Below are positions 52,852 through 62,587 of a stretch of 64,000 nt of DNA, piece by piece. A program made the translations under genes and the position numbers. Location of the stretch: assembly GCF_000969835.1 (NCBI RefSeq), contig NZ_KQ033912.1, forward strand, positions 2,937,373 through 3,001,372, written 5' to 3'. Under the pieces are notes generated by a model. The model did no database searches, had not been told where the DNA came from, and was given only the letters and a program-made list of their open reading frames with translations. Position 1 is the first letter of the stretch. Each line of letters begins with the position of its first letter. This DNA is from Parabacteroides goldsteinii DSM 19448 = WAL 12034. GTDB lineage: Bacteria; Bacteroidota; Bacteroidia; Bacteroidales; Tannerellaceae.

Positions 52852-53415
52852 ATGGCAGATATCAAGCAGTATGTAAAGTCAGCAGAAGAGAAAATGACGT
52901 TCGCAATCGATTATCTTGACGAACAGTTGGCTCATATCCGTGCCGGAAAGGCTAATCCGAAGATCCTTGACGGAGTGAAGGTTCCTTATTACGGAGGTCT
53001 TGTTCCTCTGACTAACGTGGCTTCGGTAAATACACCGGATGCAAAAACGATTATCATTACTCCGTGGGAAAAGCCGCTTATCAAAGAGATTGAAAAGGCA
53101 ATCATGAACTCGGAAGTAGGTATCACTCCTGAAAATAACGGTGAAATAATCCGTCTGGGGATTCCTCCTCTGACAGAAGAACGCCGTCGCACGTTGGCTA
53201 AACAATCCAAACAGGAAGCCGAAACGGCAAAAATCAGTGTTCGTAATGCGCGTCGCGATGCGATCGAGGCAATAAAGAAAAGTGTGAAAGCCGACGGAAC
53301 TCCTGAAGATGTGGCAAAAGATGCGGAAGCGGAAGTTCAGAAGGTGCACGATAAATTTATAAAGAAAGTAGATGACCTCTACGCTGCTAAAGAAAAAGAA
53401 ATAATGACAGTATAA
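52852..53415 (+). CDS. frr: Ribosome recycling factor
   Basis: The start is placed at 52852 ([15 protein letters not shown]), after a clear promoter. The 187-aa product has the RRF signatures [21 protein letters not shown] near the N-terminus and [14 protein letters not shown] at about residue 104. It splits post-termination ribosomes with EF-G. In many bacteria frr directly follows pyrH; here 9.5 kb of fructan genes lie between them. Confidence 0.96.
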   Translation: MADIKQYVKSAEEKMTFAIDYLDEQLAHIRAGKANPKILDGVKVPYYGGLVPLTNVASVNTPDAKTIIITPWEKPLIKEIEKAIMNSEVGITPENNGEIIRLGIPPLTEERRRTLAKQSKQEAETAKISVRNARRDAIEAIKKSVKADGTPEDVAKDAEAEVQKVHDKFIKKVDDLYAAKEKEIMTV

Positions 53416-53417
53416 AT

Positions 53418-53498
53418 AATTGAAAATTGAGAATTGAGAATTGAAAATTACTTTGACGCGTATCGTCCGGTAGTTTGTTCAATTCTCAATTTTCAATT
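53418..53498. repeat. 20-bp perfect inverted repeat between frr and rsgA
   Basis: 53418-53437 and 53479-53498 are exact inverted copies of an AATTGAAAATTGAGAATT-type sequence, 41 bases apart. It is an AT-rich dispersed repeat type common between Bacteroidales genes and may act as a hairpin terminator or stabiliser. Confidence 0.65.
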
Positions 53499-53515
53499 TT
53501 TAATTTTTAATTAAT

Positions 53516-54448
53516 ATGAAGGGACTGGTAATAAAGAATACAGGTAGCTGGTATACCGTACGCACCGATGACGGGCGTGATGTGGAAAGTAAGGTAAAAG
53601 GAAATTTCCGTTTAAAGGAGATACGCAGCACAAATCCTGTCTCTGTCGGTGACCGGGTTGATATCGATATCAATAATGAAGGTACCGCGTTTATTACCAA
53701 GATAGAAGACCGTAAGAACTATATTATCCGGCGGGCTTCCAACTTATCTAAACAGTCGCATATTATTGCGGCCAATCTCGATCAGGCCATGCTGATCGTA
53801 ACTGTCAATTATCCGATTACTACAACTGTTTTTATCGATCGTTTTCTGGCCACGGCTGAGGCTTATGGTGTGCCGGTAAAGTTGGTTTTCAATAAAATCG
53901 ACCGTTATAAAGGGGAAGATAAGGAATATCTCGACGCCTTGATTAATTTATACACAACGATCGGTTATCCCTGTTCTACCCTATGTGCTAAAATGGAAGA
54001 AGGTCTCGATGCGCTAAAGGCGGAGTTGAAAGATAAGATAACTCTTTTATCCGGCCATTCGGGAGTCGGGAAATCAACGATTATCAATAAGTTAGTTCCC
54101 GGCGTTAATCTCCGGACCGGCGATATCTCCGAATATCATAATAAAGGGATGCATACGACAACTTTCTCTGAAATGATCCCGCTGCCGGAAGGAGGCTACC
54201 TGATTGATACCCCTGGAATCAAAGGGTTTGGCACGATAGAGATGGAGACTGCTGAAATCTCCCACTATTTTCCGGAGATATTTAAATTCTCCGAAGATTG
54301 CCGGTTCAACAACTGTAGCCATCGTCATGAACCGGGGTGTGCTGTTTTGCAAGCTCTTGAAGATCACTATATCAGCGAGTCCCGCTATAAGAGCTATCTC
54401 AGTATCCTGGAAGATAAAGAAGAAAGCAAATATAGGGAAGAGTATTAA
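53516..54448 (+). CDS. rsgA: Ribosome small subunit-dependent GTPase A
   Basis: A 310-aa circularly permuted GTPase: N-terminal OB domain (1-65), NKIDR (G4, about 125), [11 protein letters not shown] (G1, about 182), DTPGIKGFG (G3, about 233), and a zinc-binding end with C-x4-C-x-H-x5-C ([14 protein letters not shown]). It assists late 30S maturation. Its last 4 bases overlap the 3' end of the convergent dgt. Confidence 0.95.
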   Translation: MKGLVIKNTGSWYTVRTDDGRDVESKVKGNFRLKEIRSTNPVSVGDRVDIDINNEGTAFITKIEDRKNYIIRRASNLSKQSHIIAANLDQAMLIVTVNYPITTTVFIDRFLATAEAYGVPVKLVFNKIDRYKGEDKEYLDALINLYTTIGYPCSTLCAKMEEGLDALKAELKDKITLLSGHSGVGKSTIINKLVPGVNLRTGDISEYHNKGMHTTTFSEMIPLPEGGYLIDTPGIKGFGTIEMETAEISHYFPEIFKFSEDCRFNNCSHRHEPGCAVLQALEDHYISESRYKSYLSILEDKEESKYREEY

Positions 54449-55770
54449 ACGGCCGGGAGGCTCATCCCTGTGATCTTGCGGTATAGGTCGAGTGCATAAA
54501 CATCCGTCATTCCTGAGATATAATCAAGTACACATTGTATTTTGCCATAAGTTGTTGGTGCATTCGTGTCATATTGTTCCGGGATGCGCTGCAACAATAA
54601 TTTACTATATGCATGGCTCTGATTCATGACAGCTTCTGTCAGACTGTCAATCAGGTGGCTGAAAATATGGTAACCGGCCAGTTCTATGTCGAGTACTTCT
54701 TTGGCGCGGTAAATCTTTTTGTAAGCCGTTTTTGAACAGGTGGCATAGGCTTGTTTGGCTTGTTCTCCTATCTGCTCTATCAAAGGGGTATTATAGGTTC
54801 CATCAAGTATCCCGTCTTCATTTTCAAGGAAGACACGCGAACATTCATCTACCAGTAGTCCGATGATGCAGGAGCGTAGATAGGCGATCTGTTCGTTTGT
54901 ATCGTCCACCATTTTCATGACGCGGATGATATGGTTCAGTCGTTCTCCTTCAAAAAAGTTGAGCAATAGCTGGATAGCTTCTTCTGTCGTAAGGATATGT
55001 AGTTTGCAGGCATCTTCTATATCCATAATCTGATAACAGATATCGTCGGCTGCTTCTACCAGATAAACCAGCGGGTAACGGACAAATTTATTCTTGTCTT
55101 CAGGATTGTGGTTTATTCCCAATTCGGTAGCTATGCGCATATAGGTTTCTTCTTCCGACTGGAAAAAACCGAACTTCCCTTTTTTACCTGAATGAACCGA
55201 TGCATAAGGATATTTGACGATAGAGGCCAATGTACTGTAAGTTAAAGCAAATCCGCCTTTTCTCCGGCCGATAAACTGATGAGTAAGCAGGCGCATAGCA
55301 TTGGCATTGCCCTCAAAATGAAGAAAGTCTTCCCAACGGCCACCAGCAGAACGAATTTCATCTTCCAGATAACTGCCGTTCCCTTCCAGGAAGTAAGCGG
55401 AAATAGCTCTCTCTCCGGAATGTCCGAATGGCGGGTTACCCATGTCGTGAGCCAGGCAGGCTGCGGAAACAATGGAACCTATTTCCGGAAAGTTAATACT
55501 TCCGTCGGGATATTTTTGCATCAATCCCTTTGCTACATTATTACCTAACGAACGACCTACACAGGAAACTTCCAGGCTATGTGTCAGACGATTGTGGACA
55601 AAGATACTGCCCGGCAAAGGAAATACCTGCGTCTTGTTCTGTAACCTGCGGAAGGGGGAGGAGAAGATCAAACGGTCATAATCCCGCTGGAAGTCTGTAC
55701 GTTCATGTTTACGTTCATGATATTCTTCCATTCCGAAACGTTTACCTGATAATAATTGGGTCCAGTTCAT
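54445..55770 (-). CDS. dgt: Deoxyguanosinetriphosphate triphosphohydrolase-like protein
   Basis: A 441-aa HD-domain enzyme with [11 protein letters not shown] (first histidine, about residue 64) and [18 protein letters not shown] (HD pair, about 107-124). Late motifs follow around residue 226 ([15 protein letters not shown]). It removes triphosphate from dNTPs, adjusting nucleotide pools. Start [13 protein letters not shown] is typical. It is preceded by a TACCTTTG -7 box. Confidence 0.9.
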   Translation of the reverse strand: MNWTQLLSGKRFGMEEYHERKHERTDFQRDYDRLIFSSPFRRLQNKTQVFPLPGSIFVHNRLTHSLEVSCVGRSLGNNVAKGLMQKYPDGSINFPEIGSIVSAACLAHDMGNPPFGHSGERAISAYFLEGNGSYLEDEIRSAGGRWEDFLHFEGNANAMRLLTHQFIGRRKGGFALTYSTLASIVKYPYASVHSGKKGKFGFFQSEEETYMRIATELGINHNPEDKNKFVRYPLVYLVEAADDICYQIMDIEDACKLHILTTEEAIQLLLNFFEGERLNHIIRVMKMVDDTNEQIAYLRSCIIGLLVDECSRVFLENEDGILDGTYNTPLIEQIGEQAKQAYATCSKTAYKKIYRAKEVLDIELAGYHIFSHLIDSLTEAVMNQSHAYSKLLLQRIPEQYDTNAPTTYGKIQCVLDYISGMTDVYALDLYRKITGMSLPAV

Positions 55771-55797
55771 ATTGCTATATTAATAATGTAATAATTA

Positions 55798-55805
55798 CAA
55801 AGGTA
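55798..55805 (-). promoter_or_regulatory. -7 box for dgt
   Basis: The minus strand reads TACCTTTG, matching TAnnTTTG, 28 bases upstream of the dgt start. Confidence 0.55.
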
Positions 55806-55860
55806 GGCATTTTGGAAGACAATAGGAATATGAAGGTTTCAAATAAATATTTTATTACGG

Positions 55861-56055
55861 AGTTCTACCAGAACTCTGTCTATTTGCTACAAACAAATGT
55901 TAATACCGATGCGAGTGTGCTGGGAAACGCGATATTATTGTGTTAATATAAATAAAAATAATGATCTTTATTCAAACAATTATTGCTTATTTTGGTTATA
56001 ATTTAATAGATTTACAACCGGATAAACGCAATGCTATATAAGTTCTGGTAGAACT
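55861..56055. repeat. Inverted AGTTCTACCAGAACT pair upstream of the SusC gene, possible third switch
   Basis: AGTTCTACCAGAACT (55861-55875) and its exact reverse complement AGTTCTGGTAGAACT (56041-56055) are 180 bp centre to centre. Each is itself a quasi-palindrome (6-bp arms, 3-base centre) whose asymmetric centre gives it direction. The enclosed AT-rich 165 bp has no clear TAnnTTTG on either strand. It could be an invertible promoter or a pair of operators for a DNA-looping regulator. Apart from this and the dgt promoter, the 393-bp gap before the SusC gene shows nothing. Confidence 0.5.
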
Positions 56056-56163
56056 TAGTTCTTGTTTTGGCTGTATGTATGTAAATGTTAAACCTGTTAT
56101 TTAACTTTAGGATAAAGTGTTATGGAAATTTTCATTATTAATTCACCTAAACAATCTGACTTT

Positions 56164-59100
56164 ATGAGGAAGAGCTTTGTTATGTTGGTACTATTCTGCA
56201 TTGGGATATGTACAAATGTGCTGTGGGCACAAGGAAAAGTAAGCGGTGTTGTGATGGACAAAGAACTGAATGAGCCTCTTGCTGGCGTAAATGTTCTACA
56301 AAAGGGTACGACTATTGGAACTGTAACTGATTTCGATGGAAAGTATTCTCTGGAAGTTGGTGAAAATGCAATTCTGGTATTTTCTTATTTGAGTATGAAA
56401 ACAGTGGAAGAACCGGTTAATGGACGTTCTGTTGTTAATGTTTCTATGGTTTCCGATTCTGAACAATTGGGCGAAGTTGTTGTAACTGCCATGGGTATCA
56501 AACGCGAATCGAAAACGTTGTCATATGCAGCCCAGACTGTTGGCGGCAAAGACTTGAATGAAATTAAGAACGTAAACATGATCAACTCTTTACAGGGTAA
56601 GAGTGCCGGTTTGCAGATCACTCCGAACTCTACCGGTGCGGGTGGTGCTTCCAAGATCCTGTTTCGTGGTAACAAATCTATTAATGGTAGCAACCAACCG
56701 TTGATTGTGGTAGACGGGGTGCCTTTGATGATGAATGTGTCTGATTCACAGGTAAACAGTAATTATGGTGGAGGTCGTGATGGTGGTGATGCCATGTCTA
56801 CGATCAATCCGGACGATATTGCTCAGATAACTTTATTGAAAGGTGCTTCTGCGGCGGCTTTGTATGGTGCTGTGGCTGCCAACGGTGCAATTATGATTAC
56901 TACTAAATCGGCATCGTCGGGTAAAGTGTCGATCGATGTATCGAGCAATACAACAGTGGAAACAGTTGCTTCGTTGCCTAAGTTCCAGAATTCTTACGGA
57001 ATGAGCAATGAGGGTACATTCAGTTGGGGGGACAAATTGTCGACTACTGCTCCAAATTATGCAAAAGATTTCTATCAGACTGGTTTCACTACCAACAATT
57101 CAATTGCTTTGAGTGGTGGTAATGAACACATCTCTTCTTATTTTTCTTATGCGAATGTAGCTTCTCACGGTGTAACACCGAAAAATACCTATATGAGTCA
57201 TAACCTGTTGGCTAAAGTCGGTTTCCACCTATGGAAGAAAGTTCATATTGATGTAAGTGCCCGCTATAATAATCAGGATATTGAAAACCAGGCAGCAGCC
57301 GGTTTTCTGGGTAATCCGGTTACCGGTGCTTATTTGTTCCCGAGAGGAGAAGACTGGGATCATTACAAAAATAATTACGAGGTGTATAAACCTTCTTTGA
57401 ACGCAAATGTCCAGAACTGGACGAATGTTGCCCAGGAACAATTCTCCAACCCTTACTGGATGGTGAACCGTCAGAAACCGACTTCAAACCGTAACCGTTA
57501 TGAATTCGGAGGTAGTGTTAAATATGATATTATGGAAGGTCTTTCCGTTACCGGCCGTTTGCGTTACGAACGTGGTGATGAGAAATGGATATATAATGAA
57601 TATGCTTCCAGTACAGGCGGACGTAACCAGATGGGTACCATGAAGGATTCCCGTATTTTCAGTGAGCAGATGTATGGAGATATTCTGGCAAGCTATAATA
57701 AGAGCTGGGAAGATACTTATACTTTATCGGTGACAGCTGGTAGCAGTTTTACGAAAACAACTGGTTCCAGTGTTGATTTGATCGGTTGGGGTGACTCCAA
57801 GTTCTCGGTTGTAGATGGCAAACCGACTGGTAGTGCTTATTATCCGAATATCTTCTCTCCGGCTAACTATTACCGGATGACTACGACTGAATCATTGAAA
57901 GAAAAACGTTTGAATTCTGTATTCGCGACTGCTCAGTTCGGTTATATGGAAGGTTTGTTCCTGGATGTAACTGCTCGTAATGACTGGTCTTCTGCTTTGG
58001 CATATACGGATGGTGTTTCTTTCTTCTATCCGTCAGTAGGTGCCAGTGCTTTACTGGATAAGTTTATTGACTTTGGCAAGAATGTTAATATGTTTAAGTT
58101 GCGTGCTTCTTACTCAATGGTAGGTAATGACGTTCCTATTTTTATGACGAATCTGCGTTATGAGTTGGGTGACCAGGGATCTTTGACGCCTCCCGAAAAT
58201 GCACCGTTCAAAACATTGAAACCGGAAAAGACAAATTCTCTGGAAGTTGGTTTTGACGGAACATTCCTACAGAATCGCCTGGATGTGAACCTTACGTATT
58301 ATAAGACAAATACAAAGAACCAGTTCTTCTCAATCTCAGCTCCCTGGGAAACAGGTCTGAGAAACCGTTATGTAAATGCCGGTAATGTGCAGAACCAGGG
58401 TTTTGAAATTGGCTTGGGTTGGCATAATCAGTTTACCGATCATTTTAGCTGGAGTACAAACTTCAACTTTGCTTATAACGAGAATGAGATTAAGGAATTA
58501 GTAGATGAACTACCTGACGGTTTGACTCTGGCTGATTATGGCGGAGCAAAAGTGATCCTGAAGGAAGGTGGCCATTATGGTGACTTGTATGTTCGTCAGA
58601 TCAAGAGAGATGACAACGGTAAACCTGTTGTTTCTGAAAACGGTGCTCCCCAGTTGGGTGGTGACGGTATTCAGGATCTGAAATATGTCGGTGATATGAA
58701 TGCTAAAGTAAATATGGGTTGGACCAATACATTCCACTATAAAGATTTCACTTTGTCATTCCTGATCGATGCAAAGGTGGGTGGTAAAGTAATGTCAATG
58801 ACTGAAGCTACGTTGGATGGTTGGGGTGTTTCCGAACGCTCTGGTGCTGCCCGCGATAATGGTGGTGTTGTGTTTGAAGGAGTAACTTTTGATCCTCAGA
58901 AATTCTATTCCGTAGTAGGTGCAACAAACTTCAATTCGCAGTATGCTAATGAGTTGTATGTTTACGATGCAACGAATGTCCGTTTGCGTGAGTTGTCTTT
59001 CGGATATACGTTCCGTAACCTTTTCGGTATCGGAAAGAATCTGAATGCGTCTTTGATTGCCCGTAACCTGTTCTTCTTCTACAAAGATGCTCCGATGGAT

Positions 59101-59202
59101 CCGGATGTATCTGCCGGTACCGGAAACGGTTGGCAAGGGGTTGATATGTTTGCGTTGCCTTCTTCCCGTAGTGTTGGTCTTAATCTGAAATTAAACTTCT
59201 AA
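56164..59202 (+). CDS. SusC/RagA-family TonB-linked outer-membrane transporter
   Basis: The start is placed at 56164 (MRKSFVMLVLFCIG), giving a proper signal peptide ending at VLWAQ; a longer frame begins at 56122. The 1012-aa product has a carboxypeptidase-regulatory-like domain (KVSGVVMDKELNEPLAGVNV), a TonB plug (INSLQGKSAGLQI to LIVVDGVPL) and a 22-strand barrel ending VGLNLKLNF. It takes up a large ligand with its SusD-like partner 12 bases downstream. No glycosidase or regulator is adjacent, so the substrate could be a glycan or a peptide. Confidence 0.93.
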   Translation: MRKSFVMLVLFCIGICTNVLWAQGKVSGVVMDKELNEPLAGVNVLQKGTTIGTVTDFDGKYSLEVGENAILVFSYLSMKTVEEPVNGRSVVNVSMVSDSEQLGEVVVTAMGIKRESKTLSYAAQTVGGKDLNEIKNVNMINSLQGKSAGLQITPNSTGAGGASKILFRGNKSINGSNQPLIVVDGVPLMMNVSDSQVNSNYGGGRDGGDAMSTINPDDIAQITLLKGASAAALYGAVAANGAIMITTKSASSGKVSIDVSSNTTVETVASLPKFQNSYGMSNEGTFSWGDKLSTTAPNYAKDFYQTGFTTNNSIALSGGNEHISSYFSYANVASHGVTPKNTYMSHNLLAKVGFHLWKKVHIDVSARYNNQDIENQAAAGFLGNPVTGAYLFPRGEDWDHYKNNYEVYKPSLNANVQNWTNVAQEQFSNPYWMVNRQKPTSNRNRYEFGGSVKYDIMEGLSVTGRLRYERGDEKWIYNEYASSTGGRNQMGTMKDSRIFSEQMYGDILASYNKSWEDTYTLSVTAGSSFTKTTGSSVDLIGWGDSKFSVVDGKPTGSAYYPNIFSPANYYRMTTTESLKEKRLNSVFATAQFGYMEGLFLDVTARNDWSSALAYTDGVSFFYPSVGASALLDKFIDFGKNVNMFKLRASYSMVGNDVPIFMTNLRYELGDQGSLTPPENAPFKTLKPEKTNSLEVGFDGTFLQNRLDVNLTYYKTNTKNQFFSISAPWETGLRNRYVNAGNVQNQGFEIGLGWHNQFTDHFSWSTNFNFAYNENEIKELVDELPDGLTLADYGGAKVILKEGGHYGDLYVRQIKRDDNGKPVVSENGAPQLGGDGIQDLKYVGDMNAKVNMGWTNTFHYKDFTLSFLIDAKVGGKVMSMTEATLDGWGVSERSGAARDNGGVVFEGVTFDPQKFYSVVGATNFNSQYANELYVYDATNVRLRELSFGYTFRNLFGIGKNLNASLIARNLFFFYKDAPMDPDVSAGTGNGWQGVDMFALPSSRSVGLNLKLNF

Positions 59203-59214
59203 TCTTGATTATCT

Positions 59215-60873
59215 ATGAAATTAAATATATTATTCAAATATGCAGCCGCTTTGGGCCTGACTATTGCCTGCGGCACGATGATTGTCGGTTGTACTGATAA
59301 TTTTGAGGAACTGAATACCAATAAATATGAAGTCGATCCGGATAACATGCCGTTTGAGGCTCAGTTCATAGAACCGATTACTTATGTATATGCTCCGCAG
59401 CAGAATATGTTCCAGTTTTGGACAAACCTGAGTGTTGATCTGTTTGGCGGTTATTTCATGACCCCTCACAACTTTGGAGGTAACGGGAATGCCGATTATA
59501 AATTGAACCGCGGTTTCTGTGGCGGTATGTATGAGAATTTTTATCTGCATATCTTCAATAATACCCGCCGTCTGATCAATGCCTGTGATGAAAAGGGTAT
59601 CAAAGATTATGCTGCCGTTATGCGTGTTGTCCAGGTTTACGGTATGCTGATGACGACAGATGCTTACGGACCTATTGCCTATCAGTCTGTATTGGATGGC
59701 AATGATGTGGCTTTTGCTTATGATACACAGGAAAGTGTTTATAATAGTATGTTCACTTTGCTGGATGAAGCAATAGAAGGTTTCAAAAATGGAACTTCAG
59801 CCGCAGCAGACATGCAACAGTTTGATTATTGGTGCAAAGGTGACCGCTCTTTATGGATAAAGGTTGCTAACCAGTTCAAACTGCGTATTGCGATGCGTAT
59901 TGTAAAAGCGAATCCGACGTTGGCAAAACAGAAAGCGGAAGAAGCGTATCAGGGTGGCGTTCTGACCTCTGCCGATAAAGATATTCTGATTGATCAGGGT
60001 TTAAGTAATGAATTGACCCGTATGTTCGAATGGGGAGATTGTGGTGTCAATGCATCTTTGGTAACTATTATGGAAGGTTATAAGGACCCTCGTACACCGT
60101 TGTATATAACGAAGAATACTCAGGAAATTGTAGCCGAAGACGGATCTAAAATAGCTGTAGATACTAAGTATCTGGGCATACGTGCGGGTTGTGAATTACC
60201 TTCGAAGCCGAATAAATGGGGTGGTTTCTCAAGTGTCGTTTGTTCTTATGCTACTCCGTTCCCGGTAATGAAGGTGGCAGAAGCTTATTTCCTGCGTGCA
60301 GAAGGTGCTTTGCGTGGTTGGAGTATGGGTGGTAATGCCAAGGATCTGTATGAAGAAGGTATCCGTATCTCTATTAATAATGAGTTGAAATACAAAAAGG
60401 CTTATGTGAATGGAACGGTTGATATATCTGAACAAGATATCGAGAATTACATCAATGGTACTACAACGCAGATTGACTTCGTAGATCCGATTGACTCTAA
60501 AAATAGTTATAAAGCAATGAATACAGTGCCGGTTAAATGGAATGATGGTGCAAGCAATGAAGAAAAGCTGCAGCGTATCATTACGCAAAAATGGCTGGCA
60601 AACTTCCCGTTGTCTACAGAAGCTTGGGCTGAATATCGCCGTACAGGTTATCCTAAACTGTTCCCGGTTCGTGTTAACAGCAGTAACGGAACAATTGATA
60701 CGGATGAACAAATTCGCCGTCTGATTTATTCTGAAATTGAAATCAATACAAATAATGCAGAATTACAGAAAGGTATTGATCTGTTGAATCAGGAAAACTC
60801 AAGTGGAAAATTTACCGGCGATATTGGCGGTACTCGTGTCTGGTGGGATAAAGCAAATGTGGGGAACTTCTAA
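59215..60873 (+). CDS. SusD/RagB-family nutrient-binding lipoprotein
   Basis: A 552-aa surface lipoprotein with signal peptide and lipobox VGC (about residue 21), followed by the SusD-like_2 start TDNFEELNTNKYEVDPDN. The alpha-helical TPR scaffold includes YGMLMTTDAYGPIAY, and a C-terminal part has WAEYRRTGYPKLFPV. It forms a lid over the SusC pore. The unit ends with a terminator at 60906-60939. Confidence 0.92.
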   Translation: MKLNILFKYAAALGLTIACGTMIVGCTDNFEELNTNKYEVDPDNMPFEAQFIEPITYVYAPQQNMFQFWTNLSVDLFGGYFMTPHNFGGNGNADYKLNRGFCGGMYENFYLHIFNNTRRLINACDEKGIKDYAAVMRVVQVYGMLMTTDAYGPIAYQSVLDGNDVAFAYDTQESVYNSMFTLLDEAIEGFKNGTSAAADMQQFDYWCKGDRSLWIKVANQFKLRIAMRIVKANPTLAKQKAEEAYQGGVLTSADKDILIDQGLSNELTRMFEWGDCGVNASLVTIMEGYKDPRTPLYITKNTQEIVAEDGSKIAVDTKYLGIRAGCELPSKPNKWGGFSSVVCSYATPFPVMKVAEAYFLRAEGALRGWSMGGNAKDLYEEGIRISINNELKYKKAYVNGTVDISEQDIENYINGTTTQIDFVDPIDSKNSYKAMNTVPVKWNDGASNEEKLQRIITQKWLANFPLSTEAWAEYRRTGYPKLFPVRVNSSNGTIDTDEQIRRLIYSEIEINTNNAELQKGIDLLNQENSSGKFTGDIGGTRVWWDKANVGNF

Positions 60874-60905
60874 ATTGCAGATTCTGTTAGATAGTTAAAA
60901 TAGAA

Positions 60906-60939
60906 AAAGGCTTCCTGTTTCAATGCAGGAAGTCTTTTT
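60906..60939. terminator. Bidirectional terminator between the SusD and Sua5 genes
   Basis: AAAGGCTTCCTG (60906-60917) pairs with CAGGAAGTCTTT (60926-60937), with a wobble, and is followed by TT. On the minus strand it is followed by T-rich sequence, so it serves both convergent genes. Confidence 0.8.
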
Positions 60940-60942
60940 GCT

Positions 60943-61548
60943 TTATTCTAATATACCTTTCCCTTGGCGTACAATCTCAAACTCATCTGTGGTGCAATCT
61001 ACAACCGTTGAGGCTTCGAAACCACCGTAACCACCGTCGATAACGATGTCCACCGTATTTTCATACTTTTCATGGATCAGCTCCGGATCAGTCGAATATT
61101 CGATCACGTCATCGTCGTCATGAACAGACATGGTCAGAATAGGGTTTCCCAGCTCCTTTACCAGGGTCCGGATAATATTGTTGTCCGGCACACGGATACC
61201 GACTTCTTTCCTGTTTTTGTATATTTTCGGCAATTCGCTGCTTGTCGGCAGGATGAAGGTGAAAGGACCGGGCAGGTTTTTCTTCATCAACTTGAAAGCG
61301 GAATTGCTTACTTTGGCATATTCGCTCAAATTGGAAAGATCGTAACAGATGATGGAAAGGTTGCTCTTTTGAGGATTGATACCTTTCATCTGACAGATCT
61401 TTTCAACTGCGCGGACATTCAATGCATCACAGCCGATCGCATATACTGTGTCGGTCGGGTAAATGACCAGGCCTCCGTCGCGAAGGACGTCGATAACCTT
61501 GTCTATTTCCCTCGGATTGGGATTTTCGGGGTATATTTTTATTAGCAT
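60943..61548 (-). CDS. L-threonylcarbamoyladenylate synthase (Sua5/YciO/YrdC family)
   Basis: A 201-aa protein with the YrdC fold: VIYPTDTVYAIGCDA (about 32-46), KSNLSIICYDLS (about 79-90) and PGPFTFILP (about 111-119). The family makes threonylcarbamoyl-AMP for tRNA t6A modification. The YciO branch is similar but of uncertain activity, and the short length here without a C-terminal Sua5 domain leaves that open. It is convergent with the SusD gene and 23 bases downstream of fabI. Confidence 0.87.
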   Translation of the reverse strand: MLIKIYPENPNPREIDKVIDVLRDGGLVIYPTDTVYAIGCDALNVRAVEKICQMKGINPQKSNLSIICYDLSNLSEYAKVSNSAFKLMKKNLPGPFTFILPTSSELPKIYKNRKEVGIRVPDNNIIRTLVKELGNPILTMSVHDDDDVIEYSTDPELIHEKYENTVDIVIDGGYGGFEASTVVDCTTDEFEIVRQGKGILE

Positions 61549-61571
61549 AACTGTCAGCTATTTACGGCTGG

Positions 61572-62429
61572 TTAGCCGTAAATAATATTTCCGTTCTCGT
61601 CGGTAAATTCTTCTAATCCTTTGCTGTACTGGTTCATGGCGCGAAGGCTCATGCCCATGCTTGAGAAGCCACCATCGTGGAAAAGGTTCTGCATAGTAAC
61701 CTTGCGGGTCAGGTCAGAGAACATTACGATGCAGTAATCTGCACATTCTTCGGCCGATGCATTACCCAGCGGACTCATCTTATTGGAGAAATCCATCAGA
61801 TGATCCATACCTTTCACTCCGCTACCGGCTGTTGTCAGGGTCGGCGACTGAGAGATCGTATTGATACGTACTCCTTTTTCGCGTCCGTAAATATAACCGA
61901 AGCTGCGTGCAATCGATTCCAGCAGGCTCTTGGCATCCGCCATGTCGTTGTAACCGAAGAAAGTACGCTGTGCTGCCACATACGATAAAGCAAGTACCGA
62001 ACCGCAATCGGCGATAGCATCCTGCTTTTTGGCTACCTGGAGCATCTTGTGGAAAGAGACGGCGGATATATCCAATGTCTTTCCCAGCATATCGTAATCC
62101 AGGTCATCGTATGTACGTTTTTTGCGCACATTCGGACTCATACCGATAGAGTGCAATACGAAATCTATTTTTCCTCCCAGTATTTCTACTGATTTTGAGA
62201 ATACCATTTCCAGATCTTCCACGCTAGTGGCATCTGCCGGCAGCACTTCTGCGTTCAGCTTTTTAGCCAGGGCGTCGACTTCACCCATACGTACGGCAAC
62301 CGGCGTATTACTTAATGTAATAGTTGCCCCTTCTTCCACAGCCTTTTCTGCCACTTTCCAGGCAATCGACATCTCGTTCAGCGCACCGAAGATAATGCCT
62401 CTTTTACCTTTCAATAAATTATGACTCAT
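61572..62429 (-). CDS. fabI: Enoyl-[acyl-carrier-protein] reductase (NADH)
   Basis: The start is placed at 62429 (MSHNLLKGKRGIIFG); the longer frame runs into the -7 box. The 285-aa SDR has NEMSIAWKVAEKAVEEGA near the N-terminus and the catalytic Y-x6-K in YNDMADAK (about residue 158). It reduces enoyl-ACP in the last step of fatty acid elongation and is the usual triclosan target. It leads the unit with the Sua5-like gene. Confidence 0.94.
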   Translation of the reverse strand: MSHNLLKGKRGIIFGALNEMSIAWKVAEKAVEEGATITLSNTPVAVRMGEVDALAKKLNAEVLPADATSVEDLEMVFSKSVEILGGKIDFVLHSIGMSPNVRKKRTYDDLDYDMLGKTLDISAVSFHKMLQVAKKQDAIADCGSVLALSYVAAQRTFFGYNDMADAKSLLESIARSFGYIYGREKGVRINTISQSPTLTTAGSGVKGMDHLMDFSNKMSPLGNASAEECADYCIVMFSDLTRKVTMQNLFHDGGFSSMGMSLRAMNQYSKGLEEFTDENGNIIYG

Positions 62430-62454
62430 ACCTTTATTTAATTTATTTACGGCA

Positions 62455-62462
62455 CAAAAGTA
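62455..62462 (-). promoter_or_regulatory. -7 box for fabI
   Basis: The minus strand reads TACTTTTG, matching TAnnTTTG, 26 bases upstream of the fabI ATG. Confidence 0.6.
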
Positions 62463-62531
62463 CATAAAATGTGCAAGATAAACAATTTATGTCCGGCTTT
62501 GCTGCATAACTTGTGGAGAACTTCCCTTAAA

Positions 62532-62568
62532 AGAAAAAGCCCGGACGCATATTTCTGCATCCGGGCCT
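62532..62568 (-). terminator. Terminator of murF-alr
   Basis: On the minus strand AGGCCCGGATGCA pairs with TGCGTCCGGGCT (one wobble) and runs into TTTTTCTTTT. It lies 20 bases after the gene's stop. Confidence 0.85.
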
Positions 62569-62587
62569 CCTGTTATTTGTCGGAAAA

